In this document: in pieces, positions 15,398 through 23,364 of the stretch
How the letters are laid out: the number at the start of each line of letters is the position of its first letter
Numbering within the stretch: the stretch's first letter is position 1
Source of the DNA: an uncultured Bacteroides sp.
GTDB taxonomy: Bacteria; Bacteroidota; Bacteroidia; Bacteroidales; Bacteroidaceae
DNA: 48,092 nt
Direction of reading: 5' to 3'
Assembly: GCA_959606905.1 (NCBI GenBank)
Contig: CAUHML010000022.1
Location: forward strand, 1 to 48,092
Notes under the pieces: generated by a model
Databases searched by the model: none
What the model saw: only the letters and a program-made list of their open reading frames with translations
Told to the model about the DNA's origin: nothing
Program-made: the position numbers and the translations under genes

Positions 15398-17725
15398 CTA
15401 TTGCTTGTTCAACTTGATATAGGAGCCATGAGATATCTTACTGATCTTTATTCCGTTAAGCGATTTTAGAAGACGTGTTACCTTACGGAGATTGAAATCG
15501 TGTTTTGCGCCGAGCCGGATCGCTTCGTCGGTAGTGAAGCTATCTGGCAACTCATTGACGAAATTGCGAATAACGTTCGGATTTTTCAGTGGACGGACCG
15601 AAGGGACCGGCATGGATGAGTGTAACAGACGGCTATGCTCGTAACAACACAGGACAATTTGAAGAGAACGCTCGAAATCAGCATCTATACAATAAATCTC
15701 GGGAGAAAGATCATTAGCTTCAAATTGCCGGATACGGGTTTGAATCATGCTGATACGCATCACCAGAAAGGCATAGCGTTTCACTACGGCTTGGAGATCA
15801 TCATTGCCTTCCATGGCTACCTCGGACAGCATGTGTGAGAAAATCTCATTCAGACGGTTCCATTGTGGACGGGTGAAATGAAATAGAACAGGATGGGCCA
15901 GGCAGAAATTATATAGTTCGTAGACACGATGAGCAATCGGCTTGAAAGAGTCTTCTAATGAAATGCAATCATCGCCCATTTCTTTCCAGTGAGGAATTTC
16001 ACGGAAAGTGTAAGTCAGAATACGGCTGGGGAGTCCGTTCCCGCAACTGCTTAGCAAACTGTCTATCTGTCCGGGAGTACCCGTCAGAAGTAAGGCTAAT
16101 TTAGGATGACGGATATAAACCGGACTGATACCGTTGGCTTTATAGGAAGAATCAATGTTTTCGTGCTCAAAAGCTTTGCGGAGCATATCGTCGAAGTTCC
16201 CACAATCCAGATGATTGGCTGTGGAGAGTGTTTGCGCTTCCGTATCGAAAATGATGCTTCCCTGCGAACCGTTGTCCTGCATCTGAATTTGCATGCGGGT
16301 ATAACTGGTAGTGGCGGGGATGAATAACATCTTGAAAGGAGGTCTTTGAGGTTCTTCGGAATATGTATCTCCTTTTTTCCTTTTTTGCTGACATTCTGCT
16401 TGCCAAGTGTTGTGCGCTGTATGGTAGTTTTTTTGCATGGATTCACTGGTAGACAGTATTTCGGCCTGTATTTCTTCCAATAGATAGCGTCCGGTTTGAG
16501 CAATGCTTTTGCCACTACCGGCAGAAGAAAAGATAACACAGAACAAATGAGTGGAATACTTTTTGTGATTATAAATTCCAAAAGTTTGTGGAAGTACCGC
16601 ACTTAGCGCTGTGAGATCGGAAAGGAGGGAGATGTCTTGCTCGCGGTCACTCGCGTCTTCGATGATGCAATCATTCAGTAGGTCGGGAAGATTATTGTAC
16701 AAATCACGAGGAAATAAAGGCGTCTCTTTTCTGAATTCTTCTCCCAGCCAATAGGCTTCTTCGGTGCTGTCGGAGTTTTCTAAAGTACCATAGGGGACTT
16801 TTGTCCTTATGTCTTTTTGACAGGGGGAATAAGCTGGTGGAACTGTTGCGGATGTCTGATTGTTAACTTGTTTGTAACCAGATGATAATACGCTTGTCAG
16901 TTCTTCGGCACGAAAATCTGTGTGCTCGAAAAAGACTGTTAGCCCGCGTAATATGCTTTCTTGCGGATAGTGGCGGCGGCAGGCTTCACAGGCTAGTTTG
17001 AACACGTTGGAATGGCGTTGTCCGGTTGTTAAGGGATGAAGGAAAATATAGGACGAAATGAACTTGTTGATTTCGTCTTCAGAAGTATTTTCCGTAGGGT
17101 TGTTTTGGAGGGGGAAAGGAGGAAGTTTTTCATTTTCGGAAGAGGAGTTTTCTTCTTTTCTCATTAATGGTTCCAAAGTAAATGCCTGATAGAGACTGGC
17201 AACGTATCCATTGGGAGAATAACTGAAATAACACAGACGGCTTTCGTCCTTGCACGCCGGATCACTCTCCAGACCCAGCAACTGATTGTAGTAACGGCTC
17301 ACCAATTGCTGACCTTCACGATGGCGGCCTTCGATATCTTCTACATAGGCGAAGACTTTCACACCGTCGGTCGGACTTTCTATGGCCGCTACCGTATGCG
17401 GGTCTGCCGCGCAACGTTGAATGACTTCCAGACGATTTTTTACGTGATCGTAATCGAGTCCGACAATATGACTGGGGAGGAGGAAGTGTTTGATAGCATG
17501 CGCTCCATTGAATGTACCTGCCGGAGTGAAGCAAGGGAGTTGATTTTTCAATTTCTGTGCGGCAGCATGATCTCCATCTGCATAATATCTACGGATGGTA
17601 TTGATAATCGTTGCATAAACAGGATGAATACACATAATAATGACTTCAAGGAAAGACATGACTTTGGGCTTTTTTGAATACACATTTTCATAAACCGAGA
17701 CTTTGATTTCTTCTAGAACTTTCAT
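15398..17725 (-). CDS. VirE N-terminal (BT4734-type) / DUF3987 P-loop protein
   Basis: A 775-residue protein. The N-terminal part (about 8-190) is the BT4734/BF3469 or VirE-N domain, with SVYENVYSKKP, the primase-like core HIVGLDYDHV and ESPTDGVKVFAYV, and RLCYFSYSPN. The second part (about 330-750) is DUF3987-like with a Walker A loop FSSAGSGKS at about 399-407 and an SIIFDTEAQT strand as a possible Walker B equivalent. Such proteins resemble the primase-helicase genes of phages and islands. I chose ATG 17725 (MKVLEEIK); a TTG at 17779 would add 18 residues without family support. It is often found near capsule loci in Bacteroides; its role there is unknown. Confidence 0.85.
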   Translation of the reverse strand: MKVLEEIKVSVYENVYSKKPKVMSFLEVIIMCIHPVYATIINTIRRYYADGDHAAAQKLKNQLPCFTPAGTFNGAHAIKHFLLPSHIVGLDYDHVKNRLEVIQRCAADPHTVAAIESPTDGVKVFAYVEDIEGRHREGQQLVSRYYNQLLGLESDPACKDESRLCYFSYSPNGYVASLYQAFTLEPLMRKEENSSSENEKLPPFPLQNNPTENTSEDEINKFISSYIFLHPLTTGQRHSNVFKLACEACRRHYPQESILRGLTVFFEHTDFRAEELTSVLSSGYKQVNNQTSATVPPAYSPCQKDIRTKVPYGTLENSDSTEEAYWLGEEFRKETPLFPRDLYNNLPDLLNDCIIEDASDREQDISLLSDLTALSAVLPQTFGIYNHKKYSTHLFCVIFSSAGSGKSIAQTGRYLLEEIQAEILSTSESMQKNYHTAHNTWQAECQQKRKKGDTYSEEPQRPPFKMLFIPATTSYTRMQIQMQDNGSQGSIIFDTEAQTLSTANHLDCGNFDDMLRKAFEHENIDSSYKANGISPVYIRHPKLALLLTGTPGQIDSLLSSCGNGLPSRILTYTFREIPHWKEMGDDCISLEDSFKPIAHRVYELYNFCLAHPVLFHFTRPQWNRLNEIFSHMLSEVAMEGNDDLQAVVKRYAFLVMRISMIQTRIRQFEANDLSPEIYCIDADFERSLQIVLCCYEHSRLLHSSMPVPSVRPLKNPNVIRNFVNELPDSFTTDEAIRLGAKHDFNLRKVTRLLKSLNGIKISKISHGSYIKLNKQ

Positions 17726-17803
17726 ATAAAATTGTTTTTTGTAAGATTGTGCTACCTGACTATCAGATAGCGGGAGCAAAGGTCGGGATATTAAAAATAG
17801 GGT

Positions 17804-17842
17804 TACTTTCCTATGTGGAAAGTACTTGATAAAGCAAATATA
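17804..17842 (-). promoter_or_regulatory. Promoter and dyad upstream of the VirE/DUF3987 gene
   Basis: Minus-strand TATATTTG (17842 to 17835) fits the -7 box. Just inside the predicted transcript, TACTTTCC (17804-17811) and GGAAAGTA (17817-17824) form a perfect 8-base dyad with a 5-base spacer, either an operator or a 5' hairpin. A second, shorter palindrome, CTATCAGATAG, lies at 17760-17770. Confidence 0.45.
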
Positions 17843-17878
17843 AACTGAAAAATTTAAAATTATTAATCATAAAATGAC

Positions 17879-18238
17879 ATGGCGAAAGAAAAACAAAAAC
17901 CTTATGAGTTTTTAAGCAATTTGGTATTGGCTTTAATGGATACAGATAGCGCATTTATTAATGCATTTTTTATGGATGAATTTGCTATTTCCTCAAAAAC
18001 GTTGGGGGGAATAAGACGGGGAGAGGATATGTGTATTTATCAGTATGTACGAGTGATCCGGTGTATGACGAAGTATCTTCATTTAATGATTCAGCTGGAT
18101 ATGTTGCTGAAAGAATTAAGAATTGTACTATCTTCCAATTGTGACTTGGTGGTTGCTACAGTTCCTCACTGTTCTCACGGAACTTGTCAGCCGAAAGAAT
18201 GGGTGATAGTAATGGAATGGGATGGGGTGAGATTGTGA
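17879..18238 (+). CDS. Hypothetical protein, 119 residues
   Basis: I do not recognise this protein. It is soluble, begins MAKEKQKPYEFLSNLVLALM and is mostly helical to about residue 85. The segment FAISSKTLGGIRRGEDMCIY could be a helix-turn-helix of the kind that starts small regulators, since SxxTLxxIRRGE resembles the recognition region of Xre-type domains. The C-terminal 35 residues have CHCSHG-like spacing (PHCSHGTCQPKEW), but too few cysteines for a clear metal site. It is divergent from the VirE gene, 153 bases from its start, so it could regulate that promoter; this is inference. No operon partner is evident downstream. Confidence 0.65.
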   Translation: MAKEKQKPYEFLSNLVLALMDTDSAFINAFFMDEFAISSKTLGGIRRGEDMCIYQYVRVIRCMTKYLHLMIQLDMLLKELRIVLSSNCDLVVATVPHCSHGTCQPKEWVIVMEWDGVRL

Positions 18239-18306
18239 TTTCTACAGAAAATGGGGCACTTTTTCGTTTTTTTTGCCTAATTGCTTTCTCTATTTAATTT
18301 TTTTTA

Positions 18307-18314
18307 TATCTTTG
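18307..18314 (+). promoter_or_regulatory. Promoter -7 box for the DUF805 gene
   Basis: TATCTTTG matches TAnnTTTG exactly and lies 64 bases before the ATG at 18378. A TTG at 18281-18283 is a possible -33 element, with a slightly long spacer of 23 bases. Confidence 0.5.
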
Positions 18315-18377
18315 CTTCCATATTGAGAAACACGAATAATAATTCACTTATTTTATTCATATAAAACTTAATAAATT

Positions 18378-18863
18378 ATGTTCAAAGCTCCTTTTTCTTT
18401 TGACGGTCGTATTCGTAGAATCGAATATTTCCTGTCAGGCATTGTTGGTGGTATAGTGTTTAGTATTGCATGGGCATTGGGTATCGGTACCTTTATTTTA
18501 GGTGCGGGTATGGGATCTGCAGGTGGTTCGGTATTCGGTTTGTTGATCGGTCTTGCTGCATTGGTTGCTTCCATGTGGTTCTCTTTGGCACAGGGGGTAA
18601 AACGTTTGCACGACCTGGACAAGTCAGGTTGGTTGATTCTGCTGATGTTTGTTCCTATTGTTAACGCACTATTCGGACTTTATATGTTGTTTGCAGACGG
18701 TACGGTAGGCCCTAACCAATATGGTGAAGATCCGAAAAACCGTATGCCGTATCAAGCACAGCCTTCTTCGGTAAATGTAACGGTGAATGTTGCAAGAGAA
18801 GAAGTAAAAGTTGAAAAACCGGTTGAAGCAGCTCCTGCTGTTGAAGAAGAAAAAGCTGAATAA
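18378..18863 (+). CDS. DUF805 family inner-membrane protein
   Basis: A 161-residue membrane protein with the DUF805 start (FKAPFSFDGRIRRIEYFLS), about four hydrophobic helices, and the typical QGVKRLHDLDKSGW loop followed by a helix ending in FADGTVGPNQYGEDPKN. The C-terminal 35 residues form a Val/Glu/Lys-rich tail (VKVEKPVEAAPAVEEEKAE) that is cytoplasmic or disordered and not part of the family core. DUF805 members are similar to YhaH and have no known function. The gene stands alone, with its own promoter and a terminator just after it. Confidence 0.92.
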   Translation: MFKAPFSFDGRIRRIEYFLSGIVGGIVFSIAWALGIGTFILGAGMGSAGGSVFGLLIGLAALVASMWFSLAQGVKRLHDLDKSGWLILLMFVPIVNALFGLYMLFADGTVGPNQYGEDPKNRMPYQAQPSSVNVTVNVAREEVKVEKPVEAAPAVEEEKAE

Positions 18864-18885
18864 TCTTTTTTAAGAAGAAATAGAC

Positions 18886-18924
18886 GGCCTCTTGCAAAAT
18901 TCGTTTTGTGAGAGGCTTTTTTTT
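18886..18924 (+). terminator. Terminator of the DUF805 transcript
   Basis: GCCTCT-T-GCAAAA pairs with TTTTG-T-GAGAGGC around a TTCG-type loop, followed by a run of eight Ts. The ridA promoter overlaps its right arm. Confidence 0.85.
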
Positions 18925-18934
18925 GCTATCTTTG
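18905..18934 (+). promoter_or_regulatory. Promoter of ridA
   Basis: TTTG at 18905-18908 and TATCTTTG at 18927-18934 with an 18-base spacer match the Bacteroides consensus. The -33 element lies in the right arm of the upstream terminator. The start codon is 30 bases downstream. Confidence 0.6.
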
Positions 18935-18964
18935 AAAATCAATAAAACAGAAAAAGAAATAAAT

Positions 18965-19339
18965 ATGAAAAAAGTAATTTGTAGTGAGAAGGCTCCGGGA
19001 GCTATCGGACCTTACAGTCAGGCGATAGAAGCAAATGGAATGATCTTTGTGTCCGGACAGTTGCCTATTGACGCTGCTACCGGAAAAATGGCGGAAGGTA
19101 TTGAAGAACAGGCACGTCAGTCGTTAGAGAATATAAAACATATTCTTGAAGAAGCAGGTTTGACAATGGGAAACATTGTCAAAACAACTGTATTCCTTCA
19201 AGATATGTCTTTCTTTGCCGGGATGAACGGCGTGTATGCTACATATTTCGACGGAGCTTTTCCGGCACGTTCGGCGGTTGCCGTAAAAGCTCTGCCAAAG
19301 GATGCGTTAGTGGAGATCGAGTGTATCGCGGTTCGCTAA
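18965..19339 (+). CDS. ridA: RidA family reactive-intermediate deaminase
   Basis: A 124-residue cytoplasmic enzyme that hydrolyses reactive enamines/imines, such as 2-aminoacrylate formed by PLP enzymes. Signatures: SEKAPGAIGPYSQAIEANG at the start, FVSGQLPIDAATG, an EQARQSLENIKHILEEAG helix, KTTVFLQDM, and FPARSAVAVKALPKDALVEI with R102 as the probable catalytic arginine. I chose ATG 18965, which gives the family start MKKVI; an earlier ATG at 18908 would read through promoter and terminator sequence. Its last 33 bases overlap the end of the convergent folC gene. Confidence 0.96.
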   Translation: MKKVICSEKAPGAIGPYSQAIEANGMIFVSGQLPIDAATGKMAEGIEEQARQSLENIKHILEEAGLTMGNIVKTTVFLQDMSFFAGMNGVYATYFDGAFPARSAVAVKALPKDALVEIECIAVR

Positions 19340-20788
19340 CAAATCGGCGACAATGAAACTGCTGCCTCCCACGAAGATAAGGTCTTTAGGGAGGCAGTTC
19401 TTTTTAGCTGCCTGTACGGCATCTACCACAGTAGGGTAGGCCGTTCCTGTCAATCCCGCTTCTTCTGCCTGTTTCAAGAGCTCGTTTTCCGGAAGCGCCC
19501 GTTTCACACTTGCTTTGGTAAAATAATAGATAGCATTTTTCGGTAGCAATTTCAGAACGCTGCTTATGTCTTTGTCGTTGACCATGCCGAATACGAAATG
19601 GAGTTGCTGCTTGAGAGTCTGTTGGTAAAAATCGAGCTGTTCGCAGATGTATTTTATTCCGTCAACATTGTGTCCGGTATCACAAATAATATCCGGATAA
19701 CTGTACACCTTTTGCCAACGTCCCATTAGTCCGGTGAGTTGGCATACATCGGAGAAACCGTTGAGATAGTCTTTGGGAAGAATGCGATAGCCTATTCTTT
19801 CTAGTTCTTCGAGGGCTGTTAGTATTGTGAGGCAATTTTCAAACTGGTAAATACCACTTAACTCCATAAAAAGTCCGCAAGGAAACATGCCATTTGTAAT
19901 TCGGATGGCATCTTTTCTTTTATCAAGTATTTTGTCCAGCGCGTGCATGCTGTCTGCCGGATTTAAAAACAGACATAGCTCCCGGAAATTTTGTTCGAAA
20001 TTTTCGTCTTTATCTTCTACCGATTCATACAAAGTTTGTTGGATATTAGTCAGCCGTTCTCTTAATTCTTGTGATTGTGAATAGGAAAGCCAGTCCATGC
20101 AGTTGTATGGGGCAATGGATTGTGCATATATGACAGGAGCATTTACTTTTTTTCCCTTTATTGTGAACACGCGCTTCACGTGACCTTTTGCCCGCCCGAT
20201 AACTACCGGAACTCCTTCTTTGATAATCCCTGCTTTCTCTTTGGCTATTTTGGGTAATGTATCGCCCAGATATTGCATATGATCGAAGCCGATGTTGGTA
20301 ATGATGCATAAGTCGGGCTGGATGATATTGGTACAGTCCAGCCGTCCGCCCATGCCAACTTCGATCACTGCCACGTCTACTTTCTGATCGGCAAAATAAC
20401 GGAATGCCATTGCGGTGGTCAACTCGAAAAATGAAGGATGCAGTGGCTCGAAGAAGGAACGGTGATCTGCGACAAAGTTTACTACATATTCTTCGGGTAT
20501 CATTTCTCCGTTGATGCGGATACGTTCTCGGAAGTCCACCAGATGAGGGGAAGTAAATAATCCGACCCGATATCCGGCCGACTGCAATACTGCCGCAATA
20601 GTGTGGGAGCAGGAACCTTTTCCGTTCGTTCCGGCGATATGTATCGTCTTGAATTGTTGATGAGGATATCCGAAATGTTCATCTAATTTGTGTGTTGTCT
20701 CTAATCCCGGCTTATATGCTTTTCCACCTATTTGCTGAAACATAGGCATACTCTCATATAAGTACTTTAAAGTGTTCTGATAATCCAT
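19307..20788 (-). CDS. folC: Dihydrofolate synthase / folylpolyglutamate synthase
   Basis: A cytoplasmic ATP-dependent ligase of the Mur ligase family that joins glutamate to dihydropteroate and to folates. Of 493 residues, longer than the about 420 of E. coli FolC. Visible: IHIAGTNGKGSCSHTIAAV (P-loop), GLFTSPHLVDFRERIRING (the omega-loop region), AVIEVGMGGRLDCTN, ITNIGFDHMQYLG, KAGIIKEGVPVVIG, and near the C-terminus ICDTGHNVDG and LIFVGGSSFIVAD. The extra length is mainly an insert around residues 215-270 (NCMDWLSYSQSQELRERL onward), which is common in Bacteroidetes FolC. The 3' end overlaps ridA. Confidence 0.96.
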   Translation of the reverse strand: MDYQNTLKYLYESMPMFQQIGGKAYKPGLETTHKLDEHFGYPHQQFKTIHIAGTNGKGSCSHTIAAVLQSAGYRVGLFTSPHLVDFRERIRINGEMIPEEYVVNFVADHRSFFEPLHPSFFELTTAMAFRYFADQKVDVAVIEVGMGGRLDCTNIIQPDLCIITNIGFDHMQYLGDTLPKIAKEKAGIIKEGVPVVIGRAKGHVKRVFTIKGKKVNAPVIYAQSIAPYNCMDWLSYSQSQELRERLTNIQQTLYESVEDKDENFEQNFRELCLFLNPADSMHALDKILDKRKDAIRITNGMFPCGLFMELSGIYQFENCLTILTALEELERIGYRILPKDYLNGFSDVCQLTGLMGRWQKVYSYPDIICDTGHNVDGIKYICEQLDFYQQTLKQQLHFVFGMVNDKDISSVLKLLPKNAIYYFTKASVKRALPENELLKQAEEAGLTGTAYPTVVDAVQAAKKNCLPKDLIFVGGSSFIVADLLANRDTLDLH

Positions 20789-20807
20789 GTTTTATAATAT
20801 TTAACTT

Positions 20808-20827
20808 CGGGCAATCTTTATTGCCCG
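20808..20827. promoter_or_regulatory. Hairpin in the folC-phoH divergent region
   Basis: CGGGCAAT-CTTT-ATTGCCCG forms a perfect 8-base stem with a 4-base loop 20 bases upstream of the folC start, so it lies in or near the folC leader. No T tract follows on the minus strand, so I do not call it a terminator. Role unknown. Confidence 0.4.
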
Positions 20828-20920
20828 CTAATTTGTTTATCTTTAGAACCACCAATTCAACTTTATATGCGGGATTGGTGAATGAGAGTGCAAATATCAA
20901 CATTTAAATTTAAAGAAACC

Positions 20921-22246
20921 ATGGGAACTAAGAAAAATTTTGTGTTGGACACAAATGTTATTCTTCACGACTACAATTGCTTGAAGAACTTTCAGGAAAA
21001 TGATATCTATCTCCCTCTTGTCGTACTCGAAGAACTGGATAAGTTTAAGAAGGGAAACGAGCAGATTAATTTCAATGCTCGTGAGTTTGTACGTGAACTG
21101 GATGTGTTGACAAGCGACGAACTTTTCTCCGAAGGGGTGAAACTGGGAGAAGGATTGGGACGTTTGTTTGTTGTGACCAGCAATGTGCCGGCTACTAAAG
21201 TATGGGAGTCTTTCCCTATCAGGAAACCGGATCATCTGATTCTCGCGGCAACTGAATATCTGACGGCGAAATATCCGAAAATGAAGTCTATTCTGGTGAC
21301 CAAAGATGTGAATTTGCGTATGAAGGCCCGTTCTATCGGACTTCTTTGTGAGGATTATATCACAGATAAGGTCGTGAATGTGGATGTCTTTGAAAAATCC
21401 AATGAAATATTTGAAAATGTAGATCCGGCATTGATCGACCGTATCTATTCTTCTAAAGAGGGACTCGACTTGAGCGAGTTTGACTTTAAGGATCTGATTC
21501 ATCCGAATGAATGTTTTGTGCTGAAGAGTGATCGTAATAGTGTATTGGCACGTTATAATCCTTTTACTCATTCTATCTGCCGGGTGATGAAAGGCAAGAA
21601 TTATGGAATCGAGCCCCGGAACGCCGAACAAAGTTTTGCTTTTGAAATTCTGAATGACCCGAATGTGAAACTGGTGGCACTGACGGGAAAGGCGGGAACG
21701 GGCAAGACTTTATTGGCATTGGCTGCCGCTTTGGGTAAATTGACCGATTACAAACAGATATTACTGGCACGTCCGGTAGTGGCACTTTCGAATAAGGATA
21801 TCGGTTTCCTTCCGGGAGACGCACAGGAAAAAGTGGCTCCTTACATGCAACCGTTGTTCGACAACTTGAATGTAATCAAACGTCAGTTTGCGACGAACTC
21901 CACAGAGGTGAAACGCATTGAGGATATGCAAAAGAGCGAGCAACTGGTAATTGAGGCTCTGGCTTTTATCCGTGGACGCAGTTTAAGCGAGATGTATTGT
22001 ATTATCGACGAAGCGCAGAACCTGACTCCGAACGAAATAAAAACGATTATCACTCGTGCGGGAGAAGGTACGAAAATGGTATTTACCGGAGATATCCAAC
22101 AGATTGACCAGCCTTATCTGGATAGCCAGTCTAACGGGCTGGTATATATGATTGACCGCATGAAAGATCAGAATATCTTTGCGCACGTCAACCTGTTGAA
22201 GGGCGAACGTAGTGAGTTGAGTGAACTGGCGAGTAACTTGCTATAA
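20921..22246 (+). CDS. PhoH-like protein: PIN domain plus PhoH ATPase
   Basis: A 441-residue protein that joins an N-terminal PIN nuclease-type domain (FVLDTNVILHD with D10, LPLVVLEELDKFKKGN, then SILVTKDVNLRMKARSIGL) to a C-terminal PhoH ATPase. The ATPase has Walker A GKAGTGKT at about 256-263, RPVVALSNKDIGFLPGD, the Walker B strand CIIDEAQNLTPNEIKTII near 360 and VFTGDIQQIDQPYLD. Proteins of this PhoH2 layout are RNA helicase/ribonuclease-like; some belong to PhoH-PIN systems. I chose ATG 20921 (MGTKKNFVLD), where the family begins; ATG 20882 would add 13 residues. The gene is divergent from folC. Confidence 0.93.
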   Translation: MGTKKNFVLDTNVILHDYNCLKNFQENDIYLPLVVLEELDKFKKGNEQINFNAREFVRELDVLTSDELFSEGVKLGEGLGRLFVVTSNVPATKVWESFPIRKPDHLILAATEYLTAKYPKMKSILVTKDVNLRMKARSIGLLCEDYITDKVVNVDVFEKSNEIFENVDPALIDRIYSSKEGLDLSEFDFKDLIHPNECFVLKSDRNSVLARYNPFTHSICRVMKGKNYGIEPRNAEQSFAFEILNDPNVKLVALTGKAGTGKTLLALAAALGKLTDYKQILLARPVVALSNKDIGFLPGDAQEKVAPYMQPLFDNLNVIKRQFATNSTEVKRIEDMQKSEQLVIEALAFIRGRSLSEMYCIIDEAQNLTPNEIKTIITRAGEGTKMVFTGDIQQIDQPYLDSQSNGLVYMIDRMKDQNIFAHVNLLKGERSELSELASNLL

Positions 22247-22283
22247 ACAGATAATCTTTATTAAACGATAAACTGTAAACGAC

Positions 22284-22330
22284 GAACGGTGAACAAATTG
22301 AGCTGTCATGCTGCAATGAGTTCACCGTTC
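22284..22330. terminator. Hairpin between the convergent phoH-like and dihydroorotate-dehydrogenase-like genes
   Basis: GAACGGTGAAC (22284-22294) and GTTCACCGTTC (22320-22330) are perfect 11-base complements with a 25-base loop. Only weak A/T tracts flank it, so it may act as a bidirectional terminator or as a stabilising 3' end. Confidence 0.6.
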
Positions 22331-22352
22331 ATTATTTATAATTCACTCTTTA

Positions 22353-23330
22353 TCATTCTTTCTTTCCGAAATATTTTAGGAATTGGGTGCGTTCAAATGT
22401 ATTAACGCCCTTTACATCTTTAATATTCAGTCTGCCTTTGAATTGAGCGATATTGTTGAATCCTTTTCTTTCCATCCAGGCGGAGAGGAAACGGTTGGCT
22501 TCTCCGATGAATGCGTTGGTATTTTGATAGATTGCACTGCACACTTCCACAGCTGAAGCGCCGGCAAGAATCGCTTTTACTACTGATTCGGGATTGGCTA
22601 CACCACCGGAAGCTGCATAATCAATCTTGTCTACTACCGCAGATGCAATGCCGATCCAACGAAGCGGGTTGGCGAGGTCGGAAGCGTTGCTGAATATTTC
22701 ACCGGACATATGCTCCATATTTTCAATGTTGATGTCCGGTTGGTAGAAACGGTTGAAGAGGACAACTGCAGCCGCACCGTTGGCATATAACTGGTCAATC
22801 AGTGCCACTGGATTAGTCAGGTTATCGCCCAGTTTCATGATAACCGGAATGTTGATTGTCTTTTTTATGTGGCGGAGAATATCGATATGACGTTGTTCGA
22901 ACGAACCGTATGTATATTGAACATCGGACTGTAAAGCCAGAATATTGATTTCTAATGCATCGGCACCCGCTGCTTCAATTTGTTTGGCAAAGTCAATCCA
23001 TTCGGAATCACTGTAACAGTTGATACTGGCAATGATAGGAATAGGACATTCCTTTTTGCTTTCTTTGATTAAAGTCAGATATTCGGACAATTTATGTTCA
23101 CGGATGTATTCTGCCAGATAGTCACTTGCTTCCGGATAGAAAGCCGGATCTTTCAGTTGGTCCGCTTCCAGCATGATCTGTTCTTCGAACAGTGATTTCA
23201 GAACAATGGCACCGGCGCCGTTTTCTGCCAATTTCTTATTTTTGCCGACACTGTTAGTCAGTCCCGAGCTACTGATGATGATTGGGTTTCTAAGAGAAAG
23301 CCCTGCGAAAGTAGTTTTTAAATCGGTCAT
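22353..23330 (-). CDS. Dihydroorotate-dehydrogenase-like flavoprotein
   Basis: A 325-residue FMN-type TIM barrel: MTDLKTTFAGLSLRNPIIISSSG at the start, GAGAIVLKSLFEEQ, PIIASINCYSDSEW, GADALEINILA, INIPVIMKLGDNL, and in the last third SGGVANPESVVKAILAGASA, which binds the FMN phosphate. The substrate-side loop differs from proven DHODs: where class 1 enzymes have an N-x-S-x-PN motif with the catalytic Ser/Cys beyond it, this protein has NILALQSD with no cysteine nearby. It is therefore a member of the PyrD-like group without proven DHOD activity. It lies 34 bases downstream of yggS on the same strand. Confidence 0.85.
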   Translation of the reverse strand: MTDLKTTFAGLSLRNPIIISSSGLTNSVGKNKKLAENGAGAIVLKSLFEEQIMLEADQLKDPAFYPEASDYLAEYIREHKLSEYLTLIKESKKECPIPIIASINCYSDSEWIDFAKQIEAAGADALEINILALQSDVQYTYGSFEQRHIDILRHIKKTINIPVIMKLGDNLTNPVALIDQLYANGAAAVVLFNRFYQPDINIENMEHMSGEIFSNASDLANPLRWIGIASAVVDKIDYAASGGVANPESVVKAILAGASAVEVCSAIYQNTNAFIGEANRFLSAWMERKGFNNIAQFKGRLNIKDVKGVNTFERTQFLKYFGKKE

Positions 23331-23364
23331 AATGAATCTTTTTTTAGTAGTTACTACTTCTAAT

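Noticed and set aside
20897..21631. A 244-residue minus-strand frame
   Set aside because: It is antisense to the PhoH-like gene, which has complete PIN and ATPase motifs.
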